Translations under genes and position numbers: made by a program
Shown here: piece after piece, positions 37,035-63,684 of the stretch
How positions within the stretch are numbered: position 1 is the first letter of the stretch
Layout of the letters: each line of letters opens with the position of its first letter
Assembly (NCBI RefSeq): GCF_000001735.4
Contig: NC_003075.7
Location: 1,117,001-1,181,000, forward strand
Source of the DNA: Arabidopsis thaliana
Taxonomy: Eukaryota; Streptophyta; Magnoliopsida; Brassicales; Brassicaceae
Direction of reading: 5' to 3'
DNA length: 64,000 bases
Notes under the pieces: model-generated
What the model was told of the DNA's origin: nothing
Databases searched by the model: none
The model's input: the letters and a program-made list of their open reading frames with translations, nothing else

Positions 37035-39085
37035 ACAGTATCTTCTCCATTGACGATTTCTCCGATCCTTTCTGGGAAACTCCTCCGATTCCTCTCAATC
37101 CCGACTCTTCTAAGCCTGTTACGGCGGATGAAGTTAGCCAGAGTCAACCGGAATGGACTTTCGAGATGTTTCTCGAAGAGATTTCTTCGTCGGCGGTGAG
37201 CTCTGAGCCACTTGGTAACAACAACAACGCGATCGTCGGTGTTTCTTCGGCGCAATCTCTTCCTTCTGTTTCCGGACAGAATGATTTCGAGGATGATAGT
37301 CGATTTCGTGATCGCGATTCGGGAAATTTGGATTGTGCTGCTCCCATGACGACGAAGACGGTGATTGTTGATTCCGATGATTATCGTCGTGTTCTTAAGA
37401 ACAAGCTTGAGACTGAGTGCGCTACTGTTGTTTCTCTTCGGGTGTGTTGTTAATCTTCTATTTTTCTTATCTATATGTGTAATTTGTGCGTTTTGATCTA
37501 AATCTGAAGCTCTGATGTTCTCTTCTTAGGTTGGGTCTGTGAAGCCTGAAGATTCGACTAGTTCTCCAGAAACTCAACTTCAACCAGTTCAATCCAGTCC
37601 TCTTACTCAAGGTAAGAGTCTCTTCTTAGTTTCACCAGGATAGATGAGCGATGATAAACCTGCAGATTCGTTTCTCTGTTCTGTGTTTGTTAATTTAGAT
37701 GCCTAGGTTAAGGAATTAGAAATAGAAAATGGTACTTTTGTTGGATCAAGCGCCTAGTTTTATCCGTCAAGTTTCAATCTTTTTGTGACTGACTTTCTCA
37801 TTGAAATTAAACTGCTTTCTGGAAGAACAATAAGCTTGGGATTGAGATGAGTTCTGGTGGTTAGTTCAATATATGGGAAATCATTATTTCAGCGCTCGTC
37901 TTTCTCTTTCAGATATCTCTTCTGAGTCTTAGACATAGTAAGTTTTAATCGTGGTAGGTTCTTTGATGACCCCAGGAGAACTTGGTGTTACTTCTTCCTT
38001 ACCAGCTGAGGTGAAAAAAACTGGTGTATCAATGAAGCAGGTTACTAGTGGATCGTCGAGAGAATATTCTGATGACGAGGACCTTGATGAAGAGAATGAA
38101 ACCACCGGTTCCTTGAAGCCAGAGGACGTTAAAAAATCTAGAAGGTAATCATTACTTTTTCTCCAATTTCTTGTCGTTTGAAGATTACATTTATAGAGCC
38201 TTGTTCTTCCTTTTAATATTTGTAGGATGCTGTCAAATCGTGAGTCAGCTAGGCGATCTAGAAGGAGAAAGCAGGAGCAAACAAGTGACCTCGAAACACA
38301 GGTTTTGTGTTGTATCCTCTCAACACCTCATTTTTGTGTTGAAGGATATTAATGAGACCTAATTTGTATTTTGATAGGTTAATGATCTAAAAGGTGAGCA
38401 TTCATCACTTCTTAAACAACTGAGCAACATGAATCACAAGTATGACGAGGCTGCTGTTGGCAATAGAATACTAAAGGCTGACATTGAGACATTAAGAGCT
38501 AAGGTAAGAAGACTTAAGTATTATCCTCCTCTCCTTTTTCTGAACTACCCTTTTTTTGTATACAGTTTTAGTAACTCCCATGTTATGTTAAGGTGAAAAT
38601 GGCGGAAGAAACCGTGAAGAGAGTAACAGGAATGAATCCGATGCTTCTCGGAAGATCAAGTGGACATAACAACAACAACAGAATGCCAATAACTGGTAAC
38701 AACAGGATGGATTCTTCTAGCATTATTCCAGCTTATCAACCACACTCAAACCTAAACCATATGTCAAACCAAAACATCGGGATCCCAACCATTCTACCTC
38801 CAAGACTCGGAAACAATTTCGCTGCTCCTCCATCCCAAACCAGCTCTCCCTTGCAGAGAATTAGAAATGGGCAAAATCACCATGTTACTCCAAGCGCCAA
38901 CCCGTATGGCTGGAATACCGAACCTCAGAACGATTCAGCATGGTAAGCTAAAACATGGCTCTTTCTTTTAAGACCATTGAACAATTTAAAACCATTTGAA
39001 GTACTATGATCCCTGTTTATACATATCAGATTCCTGTCTCCCCTTTTTTTGCTCATTTTACAGGCCGAAAAAATGCGTGGACTGA
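37031..39085 (+). CDS. BZIP10: bZIP10 (BZO2H1), group C bZIP transcription factor
   Basis: Seven exons: 37031-37441, 37530-37611, 37958-38144, 38226-38301, 38378-38503, 38593-38942, 39064-39085; 417 residues. Using the alternative acceptor at 37976 removes 18 bases and gives 411. Both lengths match known isoforms. The basic region around residues 225-245 (SNRESARRSRRRKQ, N231 and R239) is followed by leucine-zipper heptads to about 290. The N-terminal acidic/aromatic modules (SIFSIDDFSDPFW and WTFEMFLEEI) and the basic-flanking DDEDLDEE stretch are typical of group C. The C-terminal third is Asn/Pro-rich. bZIP10 dimerises with group S1 bZIPs, acts in seed storage and stress/energy genes, and is retained in the cytosol by LSD1. 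Confidence 0.95.
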
Positions 39086-39538
39086 TCAAACAAGAAGCGG
39101 GTTTCGCACTATATTAATGTCTATGCATCTGTAATTTGTAAGTGTTATTAAGTTACGAATCATGAGAAAACATCTTGTGAAAATACAGTCTCATGGCTTA
39201 TATATATATATAAGCTCTGTCTTATAACATTACAAGATTCTTATTTGAGAATCGTCTTTCTATTTATAGCTAATAACAGAGTGTATATCTGTTTTTATCC
39301 AATTTTAAAAAAGATAGCTCACATGGCTTTACTAATTTCCCCTATCATTAAATTCCGACAACCTCGGCGATTTCCATGGTAGATCGATCAAGCATTCACA
39401 TTTTCTCGTCAGAAAACACAAAAAAAAAAAACAGAGGAGAAAAAGAGACGACGACAAACAAGTGAAAGAAAAAAGTCGTCGTTCTTCCAATTTTTTTCTC
39501 CTCTCTCTTCCTCTGTTTAACGGCGTACGTAAGTCAAA
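39086..39538. other. Spacer before the ANTH gene
   Basis: bZIP10 3' UTR (with a TA dinucleotide run at about 39200) followed by an A-rich and CT-rich leader of the ANTH gene. No gene seen. Confidence 0.45.
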
Positions 39539-41543
39539 ATGGGTTCAAGTAAGCTAAAACGTGCCATAGGAGCCGTGAAAGATCAAACAAGCGTAGGATT
39601 AGCCAAAGTCGGTGGTCGAAGCAGTTCTTTAACGGAACTCGAAATAGCTGTCGTGAAAGCGACGCGACATGATGACTATCCAGCGGAGGACAAGTACATT
39701 AGAGAGATTTTATGCCTAACTTCTTACTCACGCAATTACGTAAGCGCTTGTGTGGCAACTCTCTCGCGACGGCTCAACAAGACCAAGAACTGGTCGGTTG
39801 CTCTCAAAACCTTGATTTTGATCCAACGGTTGCTAACAGATGGAGATAGAGCCTACGAGCAAGAGATCTTCTTCGCGACGAGACGAGGAACGAGATTGCT
39901 TAACATGTCTGATTTCAGAGATGCGAGTCAGTCTGATTCGTGGGATTACTCTGCTTTTGTTCGGACTTATGCTTTGTATTTGGATGAACGTCTTGATTAC
40001 CGGATGCAAGGAAGACGAGGGAAAAAAAAAAGTGGTGGTGGTGGTGGCGGTGATGGTGATTCCGGCGAGGAAGATGATCATCGAGGGACAAGCAACGATA
40101 TTCGGTCGAAAGCTATTGTGGTTAAATCTAAACCAGTCGCAGAGATGAAAACAGAGAAAATCTTCAACAGAGTACAACATTTACAACAGCTTCTTGATCG
40201 GTTCTTGGCTTGTCGTCCAACAGGTAATAATTAATTTCCTTGGAACACACGCTTTTCCACTTTCGGATTTCTTGGTTAATAAGTTAGGTCTTTTGCAACA
40301 GGTAATGCGAAGAACAACAGAGTGGTGATTGTGGCTATGTATCCGATAGTAAAAGAGAGTTTTCAGTTATACTACAATATAACAGAGATCATGGGAGTAT
40401 TAATAGAGCGATTCATGGAATTAGACATTCATGATTCCATCAAAGTCTATGAAATCTTCTGTCGAGTTTCTAAACAGTTTGACGAGTTAGATCCGTTTTA
40501 CGGATGGTGTAAGAACATGGCAGTTGCAAGATCTTCAGAGTATCCAGAATTGGAAAAGATTACACAGAAGAAACTTGATCTCATGGATGAGTTTATAAGA
40601 GATAAATCAGCTTTAGCTGCACAAACAACAAAATCATCATCAAAAAGGTCTAACAAATCTGAGGAGGAGGAGAGCAAAACAGAGTATATTCAAGAAAATC
40701 AAGAAGATTTAAACTCCATCAAAGCATTACCCGCACCGGAACAGAAAGAAGAAGAGGAAGAAGAAGAGAAAATGGAAACAAAGAAAGATGTTGAAGAAGT
40801 GGTTTCAAGACAAGATCAAGAGGGTGATTTGCTGGATTTAACAGATGAAGCGGGTGTAACGGCAGGAACGGTTGGTGATAGTTTGGCGTTAGCGTTATTT
40901 GATGGTGTCGTTGGGACCGAGAGTGCGTCTGGACCGGGGTGGGAAGCGTTTAACGATAATTCGGCGGATTGGGAGACGGACTTGGTGAGATCGGCGACAA
41001 GATTGTCGGGACAAAAGAGTGAGCTCGGAGGAGGATTTGATACTTTGTTGCTTGATGGAATGTATCAGTACGGTGCGGTTAATGCTGCGGTTAAAACGTC
41101 TACGGCTTATGGAAGTAGTGGAAGTGCTAGTAGTGTGGCTTTTGGTTCTGCAGGAAGCCCAGCAGGTAAAACAAATTTAAAATGAAATCATTTTTCAATT
41201 TTTATCTTAGTTTCATGAGAGTCAGTTCAATGAATCTGATCTAAATGATGATGCAGCCTCGATGTTGGCATTGCCAGCGCCGCCACCGACAGCCAATGGA
41301 AACAGAAATAGTCCGGTGATGGTGGATCCATTCGCGGCGTCGCTAGAGGTAGCCCCACCAGCATACGTGCAAATGAATGATATGGAGAAAAAACAAAGAT
41401 TGTTAATGGAAGAACAAATAATGTGGGATCAATACAACAGAAGTGGAAGACAAGGTCACATGAATTTCGGACAAAACCAACAACAACAATATTATCAGCT
41501 TCCATACTCCATGGGACCTTACTCTTACACGCCTCGCTATTGA
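39539..41543 (+). CDS. ANTH/ENTH-domain clathrin assembly protein (AP180/CALM type)
   Basis: Three exons: 39539-40223, 40302-41165, 41257-41543; 611 residues, probably AT4G02650. The ANTH domain starts near residue 30 (LEIAVVKATRHDDYPAEDKYIREIL) and runs to about 360; the basic ATRHDDYPAEDKY face binds PI(4,5)P2. The ANTH fold is interrupted at about 160-185 by a Lys, poly-Gly and acidic insert. The C-terminus is disordered and carries endocytic short motifs: a clathrin-box-like DLLDLTD, a DPF, and Pro-rich ALPAPPP. Such proteins recruit clathrin and cargo at the plasma membrane. I place it in the PICALM5 clade, reported for ANXUR kinase recycling in pollen tubes, but am not sure of the letter. 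Start chosen as the first ATG after a leader-like tract. Confidence 0.92.
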
Positions 41544-41875
41544 TATTATATAAATAAACAATCACCATTAATGAAGAGCTTGAAAGAAAGGTGTTAGCTT
41601 CTTTTTTGTTGTCCCTCTAACATTGTAAACTCTTCTGGTCACTATTTGTGAACAACACCTATGATATTATTATTATCATTATAAACCAAACTGATACTCC
41701 CTAGTAAGTGAAACTCATGAAACATTTGAATGTTGAAACCCCCAATTTTCACTTTAACATATAAAACTGAACTTTCTTTTAATGCGAAACAAGTTTCAAA
41801 TATCTCATTACTCACTGTATATAAATGTCTATACGCTTTCTTTCTTCACAGAAACAACAAGCGAAGCCAAAAGCA
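41544..41875. other. Spacer between ANTH and small secreted gene
   Basis: ANTH 3' UTR, then a TATA-like ACTGTATATAAAT at 41814-41826, about 50 bases before the ATG of the next gene. Confidence 0.5.
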
Positions 41876-42241
41876 ATGAAGACTTCCATGAGCATCGTCG
41901 CCGTAGTCTTCTTTGTGACCTTCCTCGCTATCTCTGCTGCTCCCTTAAACCCCCAAGAAGCTTGCATACGAAGAAATATCAACAGGTCGCAACCACCAAG
42001 ATCTTCTTCACTCGAAACGGCCAAGACGTCAATGTTTGAATCTCTGAGGGACAATTTGTGCAAAGACATGGCTCGTGCCGTCATGTTCTATGTGAGGATA
42101 ACCGGAAAATTTCCATCTAACTATGTTAAGGCTATGTGTAATGTGTTTGGAAATGATGAGAAGAAAGTGAAGGAGTATGTTCTGGAGAAATGGTTGGGAG
42201 GTTCGAAGCTCCTGTCTAATGTATCTTGTGCTTTTCATTGA
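41876..42241 (+). CDS. Small secreted protein, unknown family
   Basis: Single exon of 121 residues, probably AT4G02655. MKTSMSIVAVVFFVTFLAIS is a clear signal peptide with cleavage likely after AISAA. The mature part of about 98 residues is basic and has four cysteines (EAC, NLC, AMC, VSC) and helical-looking blocks (FESLRDNLCKDMARAVMFYV, KEYVLEKWL). I did not recognise the family. It could be an apoplastic peptide or defence-type protein. ATG 41876 was chosen over the in-frame ATG at 41825 because only the later start puts the hydrophobic core at the N-terminus and leaves room for the TATA at about 41818. The last 10 coding bases belong to a 22-base repeat that recurs 56 bases downstream. 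Confidence 0.75.
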   Translation: MKTSMSIVAVVFFVTFLAISAAPLNPQEACIRRNINRSQPPRSSSLETAKTSMFESLRDNLCKDMARAVMFYVRITGKFPSNYVKAMCNVFGNDEKKVKEYVLEKWLGGSKLLSNVSCAFH

Positions 42242-42309
42242 TATGTTCCGTGATTCACTTTGAAAACTTAAAACACTTCTTTACATTTTTTCATTGATAT
42301 GTTCCGTGA
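42232..42309 (+). repeat. 22-base direct repeat spanning the stop codon
   Basis: TTTTCATTGATATGTTCCGTGA occurs at 42232-42253 (across the stop of the small secreted gene) and at 42288-42309, identical in both copies. Confidence 0.85.
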
Positions 42310-42926
42310 CACCCCCGCTTTATTCAATGTTTTCTTCTACTTTCAGACTCTAAATTGTTCCCAATATTTAGAAAATGTAATACTATCCCCAAATTTGTGT
42401 ACTTTCTAATATTTGTCTTCATAAGAAACAAAGCAACAACATAACGGTTATGTACTTTAGAGTGGGCTACAGGTTATTAACATAAGACATTACCATTGAT
42501 GTTGAAGCAAATTAAAACTCCCTAAGCTACTAATAACATAATTTCATCTGAGAAAAATATATATGGGGCTCTAATATTAAATTTGCTCAGGTTATTATTT
42601 GCAGAATAATCTATTATACACACAATTCCCTGTTAACTCTATTTACACATTCTATAGACAAACCTTTTAGTTATTGTCAAATCGACGGGATTCTGTCTCG
42701 CTTTGTTGTTTCTGCATTCGGTAACAACATTTAATCTGCAAATCAGATGAAAAAGAATCAGATGCGAGGTAAGAGACTCAACAAAGGAAAGTCTTTGCCA
42801 TGAGGTCTTACATTTTGACTTTGATCTACCTCCTAGGTGCTTCAGTGATTTGTCCTCAAGTCTCCTGACCATCAGTGATTGCTCTAGATACTAGTCCTAG
42901 TTTTAGATGATGCTTTTGATTCTAAA
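42310..42926. other. Convergent 3' spacer
   Basis: 3' UTRs of the small secreted gene and the BEACH gene. No frame or RNA gene was supported. Confidence 0.5.
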
Positions 42927-56791
<13,865 letters not shown>

Positions 56792-59189
56792 TGTTCCACA
56801 GTTTCGATTCCAGATTCATTCATCCGATAACCACTCCTGAATCGGTCGGACACGACCCGGATCCGAATCGGGGCTCAGAAATCAACCCGTTTCTTTTGAT
56901 TAAGGAAACGGAATCAATAAAGACGAACAACAACCCAGACATCAAAACTATGTATGCTGGTGCAATGTGTGAGATTAGGGTTTGGTAGCAAGAACAAAAT
57001 CTAAGATCCAAAATTGCGATTAGCGAGATTCACACCACCAACAACAAGTTCATTTCTCCTTCCTCCTTGATAATCTGAGAAGAATACTGAAACAGATTTT
57101 GAAAGGAGAACGCAGAAAATCGAGATTTAGAGATCGATTTACGCTGAAGAAAACTATTTCATTGATCGATTAACGAAATAAAAAAATAAATATCAATTTC
57201 GTCGTTTGGTTTTTGTGCTGTGTTCTTCATCATCATCATCGTCTTCGTGTCTCCGCGCCTTGTTTCTCGCTTCAAACATAGTCAAAGTCGTCTCACTTTC
57301 TCCCTCACTCACGCGATTTTCCTTATTTAATTTCCCTAAAATAGATACTTAAAACAAAACTAATTATAATTAAGTTCCTAATTGTTTTCATTATTGCCCC
57401 TGAAATATTTCTATTTCATATTATAACCACGGAAGTCTTTAAATTATCATTGGGGTCCATCTAGACGTAATTATTATATTACTATTAACTATTAAGAAAT
57501 TACTTGCATAAAATTTCGAAATAGCTTGATTGTTAAAGATAAAATTTAGGAACCCAAATAGTTGTTATTTTTTAATCATGGATGTTGTTGTACCAATTAT
57601 TTTGAAATAGCTTGACTGCTTGAGTGTTATATACCAACTATTTTTCTCTAATGTAGAATGTTTTAGAATGTATCTAGTAGTTTGTAATAGAATTTGTGTT
57701 GTGTTAATTATCTTCTGGTTTCAAATCTACATGAGAATAGTTTATGATGACTTTAGAAAAAAACAGAAAAGAGATGATATTTTAAATTAATTCATCATCT
57801 CACTATACTAATATCAGCCAAACCAAAGAATACTTAGTTTGAGCTGATTTTTAAATATTTATTTTCTTTATTTTCCATTTTTTTCATTTTTGCTTTATTA
57901 AACCCACGATTACCAATCACATCCTAAGTTTCAATACACAATGATCATAACAGTATTGCAAATCATTTATATATCAGCCAAACCAAAGGATACTCTGGAG
58001 ATATATAAGATGTCTGAATTGTACATTTTATACCAACCTTCAATTTCCAATCACAAGCCAAAAGAAAAAAGGAAAGCAAAACAAAGTTGTATAGAATGGG
58101 GACTATAAGAGCTCGTAAAAACATAAAAGGAAACTATATTGATACCATTAACAATGTTCTTTTAATCTATCTTTTTAACTTTTTAGTGGTCGCATGTTCT
58201 TGTTTTTGTTTTCGTTTTTTGGTTTTAAAGTGTTCGCATGTTCATGCGTGTCCTCATCAACAAGCTCTTTGACCTAATTCGTTTCTTTAATCTTTTCTAC
58301 TTTATATTATTCCTCGTAGTTTTCTATATAATATCTTTTTTATTTGATTCCTCCTCACCCTCATATCTTTATGTGTTTTCAGTTCCTTTTGATTTTGTGG
58401 TACGTAATTAAACCGTCTATTAAAAAAAAACATAAGATTGTAATGATTTGTCACTAAATTAATTGTGATTGGTATAGCGACTATTCATCACAGTATGAAA
58501 ATGATACATACATGTTAGTGTTCGTTACTAATGCCATAGTGGCAACATAAATGACCATCAATAGTATAAGCTCCTTGTCACTGATTAGTGATTACGATAG
58601 AAACTTGTTAACAACAATCAGAACAACAATAAATATGTTTGTCGACACCTATTGCCAAATTTGAGTTACGATGAATATGTATTTCTCAATGTGTATAAGA
58701 TTGGCAATATATATCTTCAGAAGACAAAAGTGCATATTACATGATGTATACATGTAACGTGGATATGATGAAAGAAGTTGTATACTTGTATAGTATCTAT
58801 CACAGTCAAATAAGCTGGCTTTGAGAGGACACATTCGTCAATCCCTAGAGACGTTGCAGTTTTGTGGGACTTTTACCGATCCATTTTTTAAGGAAAATCA
58901 TATTATTTTTGATTTTTCATGTAATGTCCAAGTAAAAACTTTTTTAGGTTTTTTAACGGACATAATATTGACTAAGGAAATTCTAAATGTTCCTTACTTC
59001 CTTGTACGAATATATTTTTACAAGAAAATCCAACGTAAACGAGACAAAAATTCAAAGCTAGCAACAATTTTAGAAAATTAATAATCCCCAGAAAGAAATG
59101 CTCTGTGTCTTTTTTTTTGTCCACGAGGGTATTTAAGTAATTTGAGAGAAACAAAATAAAGAAAGTAACAAGATTCCAGTTTTGCCCTT
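56792..59189. other. BEACH-gene promoter and spacer, no gene seen
   Basis: The BEACH-gene leader and promoter lie at about 56792-57340. Beyond, the DNA is AT-rich. Two imperfect direct repeats occur: GAAATAGCTTGA(T/C)TG at about 57517 and 57603, and ATATCAGCCAAACCAAAG at 57811-57828 and 57971-57988. The 3' UTR of the IDD gene is expected at the right edge. No protein frame or RNA gene was supported. Confidence 0.4.
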
Positions 59190-61495
59190 TTACATACGAT
59201 GGGCCCCTGAGAATCCCAGATGATCGTAAGCCTTCTGAAACGAGTGATCATGAGATTCGGTATCGTACGCCGACATAGGAAACGCCACTCCACCCGCGTA
59301 CTCTAGCATATCCCCAGGTCTGACGCTAACGTGTCCCCCATGACCCGTGAGTCCAAGAAAGTCTCTGGTCAAACGGTCAGCTTTCTGCCACGTGGACGTA
59401 AACCCATCAACAACTAACTGGTCGTACTCAGACGAAGAAGCTGACGTCATCATGACTCGGTCAACACCAAGAAACTCGTTGACGTTCGTCAAATGTCGGT
59501 GATGACCAATGGATCGAGTCTGTCCTCCGCCGCCGAAAGTAGTGGAGCTGAGAGAGGTGGCCTTTTGGAGAAGAGCCGTCGCGGAAAGAGCTGCCGTTGG
59601 AGGCGTTGAAAGAGCGGCGGTGGAAAGTGATGGTTCGATGAAAAGAGGTGATGACGTGAAGAGCAAGGAGGAAGATTTATTGAACATAAAATGATGGCCT
59701 TGGAAATTAGGGTTAGGGTTTGTGAGATTGGAGGAAGAAGTTGAGTGGAGTCTTGCACTTTCTTCTGCTAATGCATCACAAAACGCTCTATGCGTTATGA
59801 AAGTGTCTTTCCTGTTTATAAAATATATATATCACAAACAAACAAAAACAAATATTAGATAGAAACATAAACAATATATGTATGTATGATCAATAATGAT
59901 GCAATTGTAACATTAAACCAAAAATAAAATGATGCAATTGCAAGTAGTGAAATAGTTTGGAGTGGACCATACAGAGATAATAAAGAAGTTTCAAAATTCA
60001 AAGAAAAGCTTTTGAAGCCTATTATGTCATGATGGACCAATGCAATTTTACACACAGCAAATCAAATCATAGATTATCAAAATCTTTTTACAAAAAAAAA
60101 AATTACAAAATCAAATCAAGATTCTTTTTCACTATTATGATGATGAAGGAGAAGATTCACCTGCAGGCTTCTTTTTATCTCCTCATTAAATCAACACAAA
60201 TTTTACATATAATGTTATTAAAAAATCATTTTTTGTTGGACAAGAATTAATTTATATTACACAAATACATACATATTAGCTCTAAAAAAGTGTGAAGTGA
60301 TTTATGTAAAAAAAAAAAAAATTATATATACACGCAATAATGGCCAACATGTAAATATAATGTCTTAATCCATGAATTTTGCCACTGCATTTAATTGCAC
60401 TCAAACTATATTCCATGGACAGTCACAAGCAGATTTGTCAAAGAACATAACCAAAAGAAGACAATTGAAATCAGTCACACGAAAGCATTAAATTCATCTA
60501 TATATATCAAACTACTCCAAGAAAAACTATTGACTCCTATCTCTATAGAGATAGACAATAATTTAGATTTGTCACAGAAACATCAGTAAAATTTTCAAGA
60601 AAGACAAGGAACAAAGAAAGAACTTGACATAAAGAACAAAAAAATGAAAAATTAAAAAAGGGTTACCTCGAGAAAAGAGTGCCGCAGTCACATCTATAAT
60701 CTCTAGTACCACAGATCTTGGTATGAGCTTTCCAATCAGATTGAACAGCATAGAACTTTGAACACTTTTCACATTTCCATTTCTTCTCTCCATGTTTCCT
60801 GCAAAAGTGTTTCTTGATCCCTGTGAGATCCCCAAGAGCTCTAGATGGATGGTGATGAGCACAGTTTGTCTCTGGGCACACGTAGACTTTCTTCTTTTGT
60901 TGTTCTTTGGTGTTCTTCTGTTTCAGCTTCCATGGAAGATTGTGGCCTCTCCTGTGAAGCTGTAGATTCTGATCTCTTTGAAACCCTTTGTTGCATATCT
61001 CACAAACGAATCTGTTTGTTGCAAGAAGTGTCTTTGGTGATAATGCGATCACTTCTGCATCTGGATCTGCCACATAATAAACCAGTTTCACATGAAAAAT
61101 AAAGTCTCAAACACATAGTCTTGGTAAAAAGATGATATTCACACAAACCCTAATATTAAAAAAAGGAAGACTTTTTTGCAAAACCCCATAAGAAAAAGTT
61201 TAGGTTCCAAGATTCTACCAGGAATCAAAGACAGTATCCTGATTCATTTGGTTTTTCAAGATTCCAAATGAAAAAAAAAAAAAAAAAGTACTATTTTCTT
61301 ACCAGGATTTCCAGGAAGGCCTCTCTTTTTCTTAGGCTTGTGAGTCTCTGTGTGTGTACAAACACTAGAAATCACATTGTGAAAGCCACTGAATTCTTGG
61401 ATGGTACTGAGTGTGTTGTTACCAGAAGAGGCACTTGCTTCAGTAGACAAAGAGCTTAGCTTATAGGACAAGGAATGAGAAGAAAACATATCCAT
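59190..61495 (-). CDS. IDD12: INDETERMINATE-domain C2H2 zinc-finger transcription factor
   Basis: Three minus-strand exons: 61303-61495, 60667-61066, 59190-59811; about 404 residues, probably AT4G02670. A basic KKKRGLPGNP motif (nuclear signal plus the conserved IDD entry) precedes the four-finger ID domain: finger 1 FVCEICNKGFQRDQNLQLHR, finger 2 VCPETNC...HFCRKH, and two C2HC fingers WKCEKCSKFYAVQSDWKAH and YRCDCGTLFSRKDTFITHRAFC. The C-terminus keeps the plant-specific SATALLQKA and TRDFLGLTG motifs. IDD proteins regulate development and metabolism, some with DELLA or SCARECROW/SHORT-ROOT partners. Introns are at the usual IDD places, before the first finger and within the fourth. The IDD12 symbol is from memory of gene order. 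Confidence 0.92.
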
Positions 61496-63680
61496 GGCTA
61501 GCTATATGGTTATAGCTATATGAAGAAGGAAACTCCAACAAAAGAAAAAACAAAAACAAAACTTGGAAGAAAACTATAAAAAGATCCAAACTTTGGTTTC
61601 TTCTGATCTCTTAAAATAAGGAACTGCAAGTACCTAGAGAGTAAGAAGTAAGTGTACACAGAAAGACATCATTCTTTGGCTATATATGCAAAATTAAATA
61701 ATTTAGTTACTTGAGTAGTGTATATAATGCACATGTATATGTATAGTCTCAAAAGCAAGAAGACGACCATGATGGATTATTCTCCAATGTCACTATCATG
61801 TACACATATATGTGTGTGCTTACAATAAATGCAAAGACTGTTTGATTCCCATTTTTATTAGTTTTTCTATGTGCAGATAAATACCACAGAGGAAAGAGAT
61901 TGTGCTTGAAAGTGAGACTTTGACTTTGTTTTCATATATCTTTAACTGTTTTTTATTTTTTATTCCTCAGTTTTATTCTTTATTTTATGTAATTTTTTAA
62001 GTGTTCTGCATTACAGAGAAGAGTGATGATTACAGGTTCAGACTATAAGCATTTACTTGAAATTGTCTACTAAAAAAGAAGAGTAGACCCAGAAAGAAAA
62101 AAAGCAAGCTATCAATTTGTGCAATTAATGGAAAATATTGTGAGATGAGACTTATCAGGCCTAATTTCCTTAAATGGAAGTAATAATCACTTTTATATCA
62201 AGAAAAGTGTGCCTCTTTTCAATTTATTGGGGTTTGAATAATGGAAACTTTTTTTGTTTTGTTTAAGTTTGTAAAGAGAATCTAAACACACAATTACTTA
62301 GCCAAAATAAACGTTGTTCTTATAATAGAAGAACTAAATTTAGTAATACAACCATTGAGGAATATCTAATAGGAAACTATCTACTGGAAAATTAAGTATC
62401 CAAGATGAAATTGTTTGACTTATTGCCAAGAGTATAAGTATACTTGTTCAATTGTGCTATTTTCTATTTGTATTTCCTTATTACTTTAGCTAGGGATTCT
62501 AGTTCGATTTTATTTCATGTAGAAAAAGCTATAACTTTCTTCTGAATTTGTCTTTAAATATTATTATATTTTACTTGTGTGTTATTATGAATTTGAGTGA
62601 TGTTACTTTCTCTACCAAGGCTGCTAAAGCTTTATCTTTTTTTTTCCTTATAGTTTCTCTCATTCCCATAATATACCCAAAATTCTTAAAAAGGCACACT
62701 GATTTGAATGAAACTTATCATAAGCTATAAAATAAATTAAAACAACGTAAGGAAATAGAAACTCATTGTAAAAAGGGAACATCATACAAAGATTCTAACA
62801 AAAAAAAAACAAATTTAGGTTTAAAGCTATTTCGCCCTAAAGACGAATTAAACAACTTTATTGTCTATTTCTCTAATTTAAATTTAAATTCTGATTATAC
62901 AACATCCTTACATGCCTCCTAACTTAAGTTTGAATCACTCACAAAGATAAAAGAGAGTTGTATTTGTAGGGGAGAAAAATACATACACTCAAAGCAACCA
63001 ATGCCCTAAAAGCATTTTGGCTTTGAATATCAAAATGGAATATATCACTTTGTTGAATTTTGTTTCGTCTTCATATGATTTACTCTTGTGGATGACTTTG
63101 TGGCTTTGTGCTATCTTCCTCTTCCTTTTTTTCCAACCTTTATAAGTTTTTGATTAATATTCTTAATATATCCCTTTGAAAATTGTTCATGTCCAAAAAG
63201 AAAATACTTACCCCACCAACAAGAATTTTTCGCACTCTTTCATCCGTTCTTTAACTTTTTATCTGTTGAAATTTTTCTATAGAAAAATATTCCAATGAAG
63301 AACATTTTGTTAAGTCGATTTTGTCCTTAGACGTGTCTTGTACCATTTGATTCATTGGGATAGGCGTGTCTACTGTAGTAAAATTCAGTTTATGATGGAA
63401 TCCCTTTAGGCCAAAACAAAACAAAACGTGTGACCATTATGAGACACGAGCGTAACTAAAACCCATGCAACACCGAATATTCTTCTTTTAAAATTTTCAT
63501 AAAGGCTTTTTTGAATTGTGAAATATTCTGAAAATATATATGCTATACGAAGGAAATAAACACATGAATATTCGAATTCTTGTAACAAACAAAGGGAAAA
63601 TTTTATATTTTAAAGTAAAACAGGGAAGAAACTAGATCATTTGAGGACAAAGAAAACTAGTCATCAGTATTATAGTACCC
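61496..63680. other. IDD promoter and AT-rich spacer, no gene seen
   Basis: The IDD leader occupies about 61496-61690 on the minus strand. The rest is AT-rich with many homopolymers. I read both strands and saw no supported gene, snoRNA or tRNA. Confidence 0.4.
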
Positions 63681-63684
63681 ATTA

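Noticed and set aside
39840..40148. Alternate frames inside the ANTH gene
   Set aside because: Shadow frames of a gene with a clear domain and consistent splicing.
60301..60316. Other poly(A) runs (also 39420, 61270, 62800) as retroposition scars
   Set aside because: No flanking direct repeats were found, unlike 24801 and 36237.
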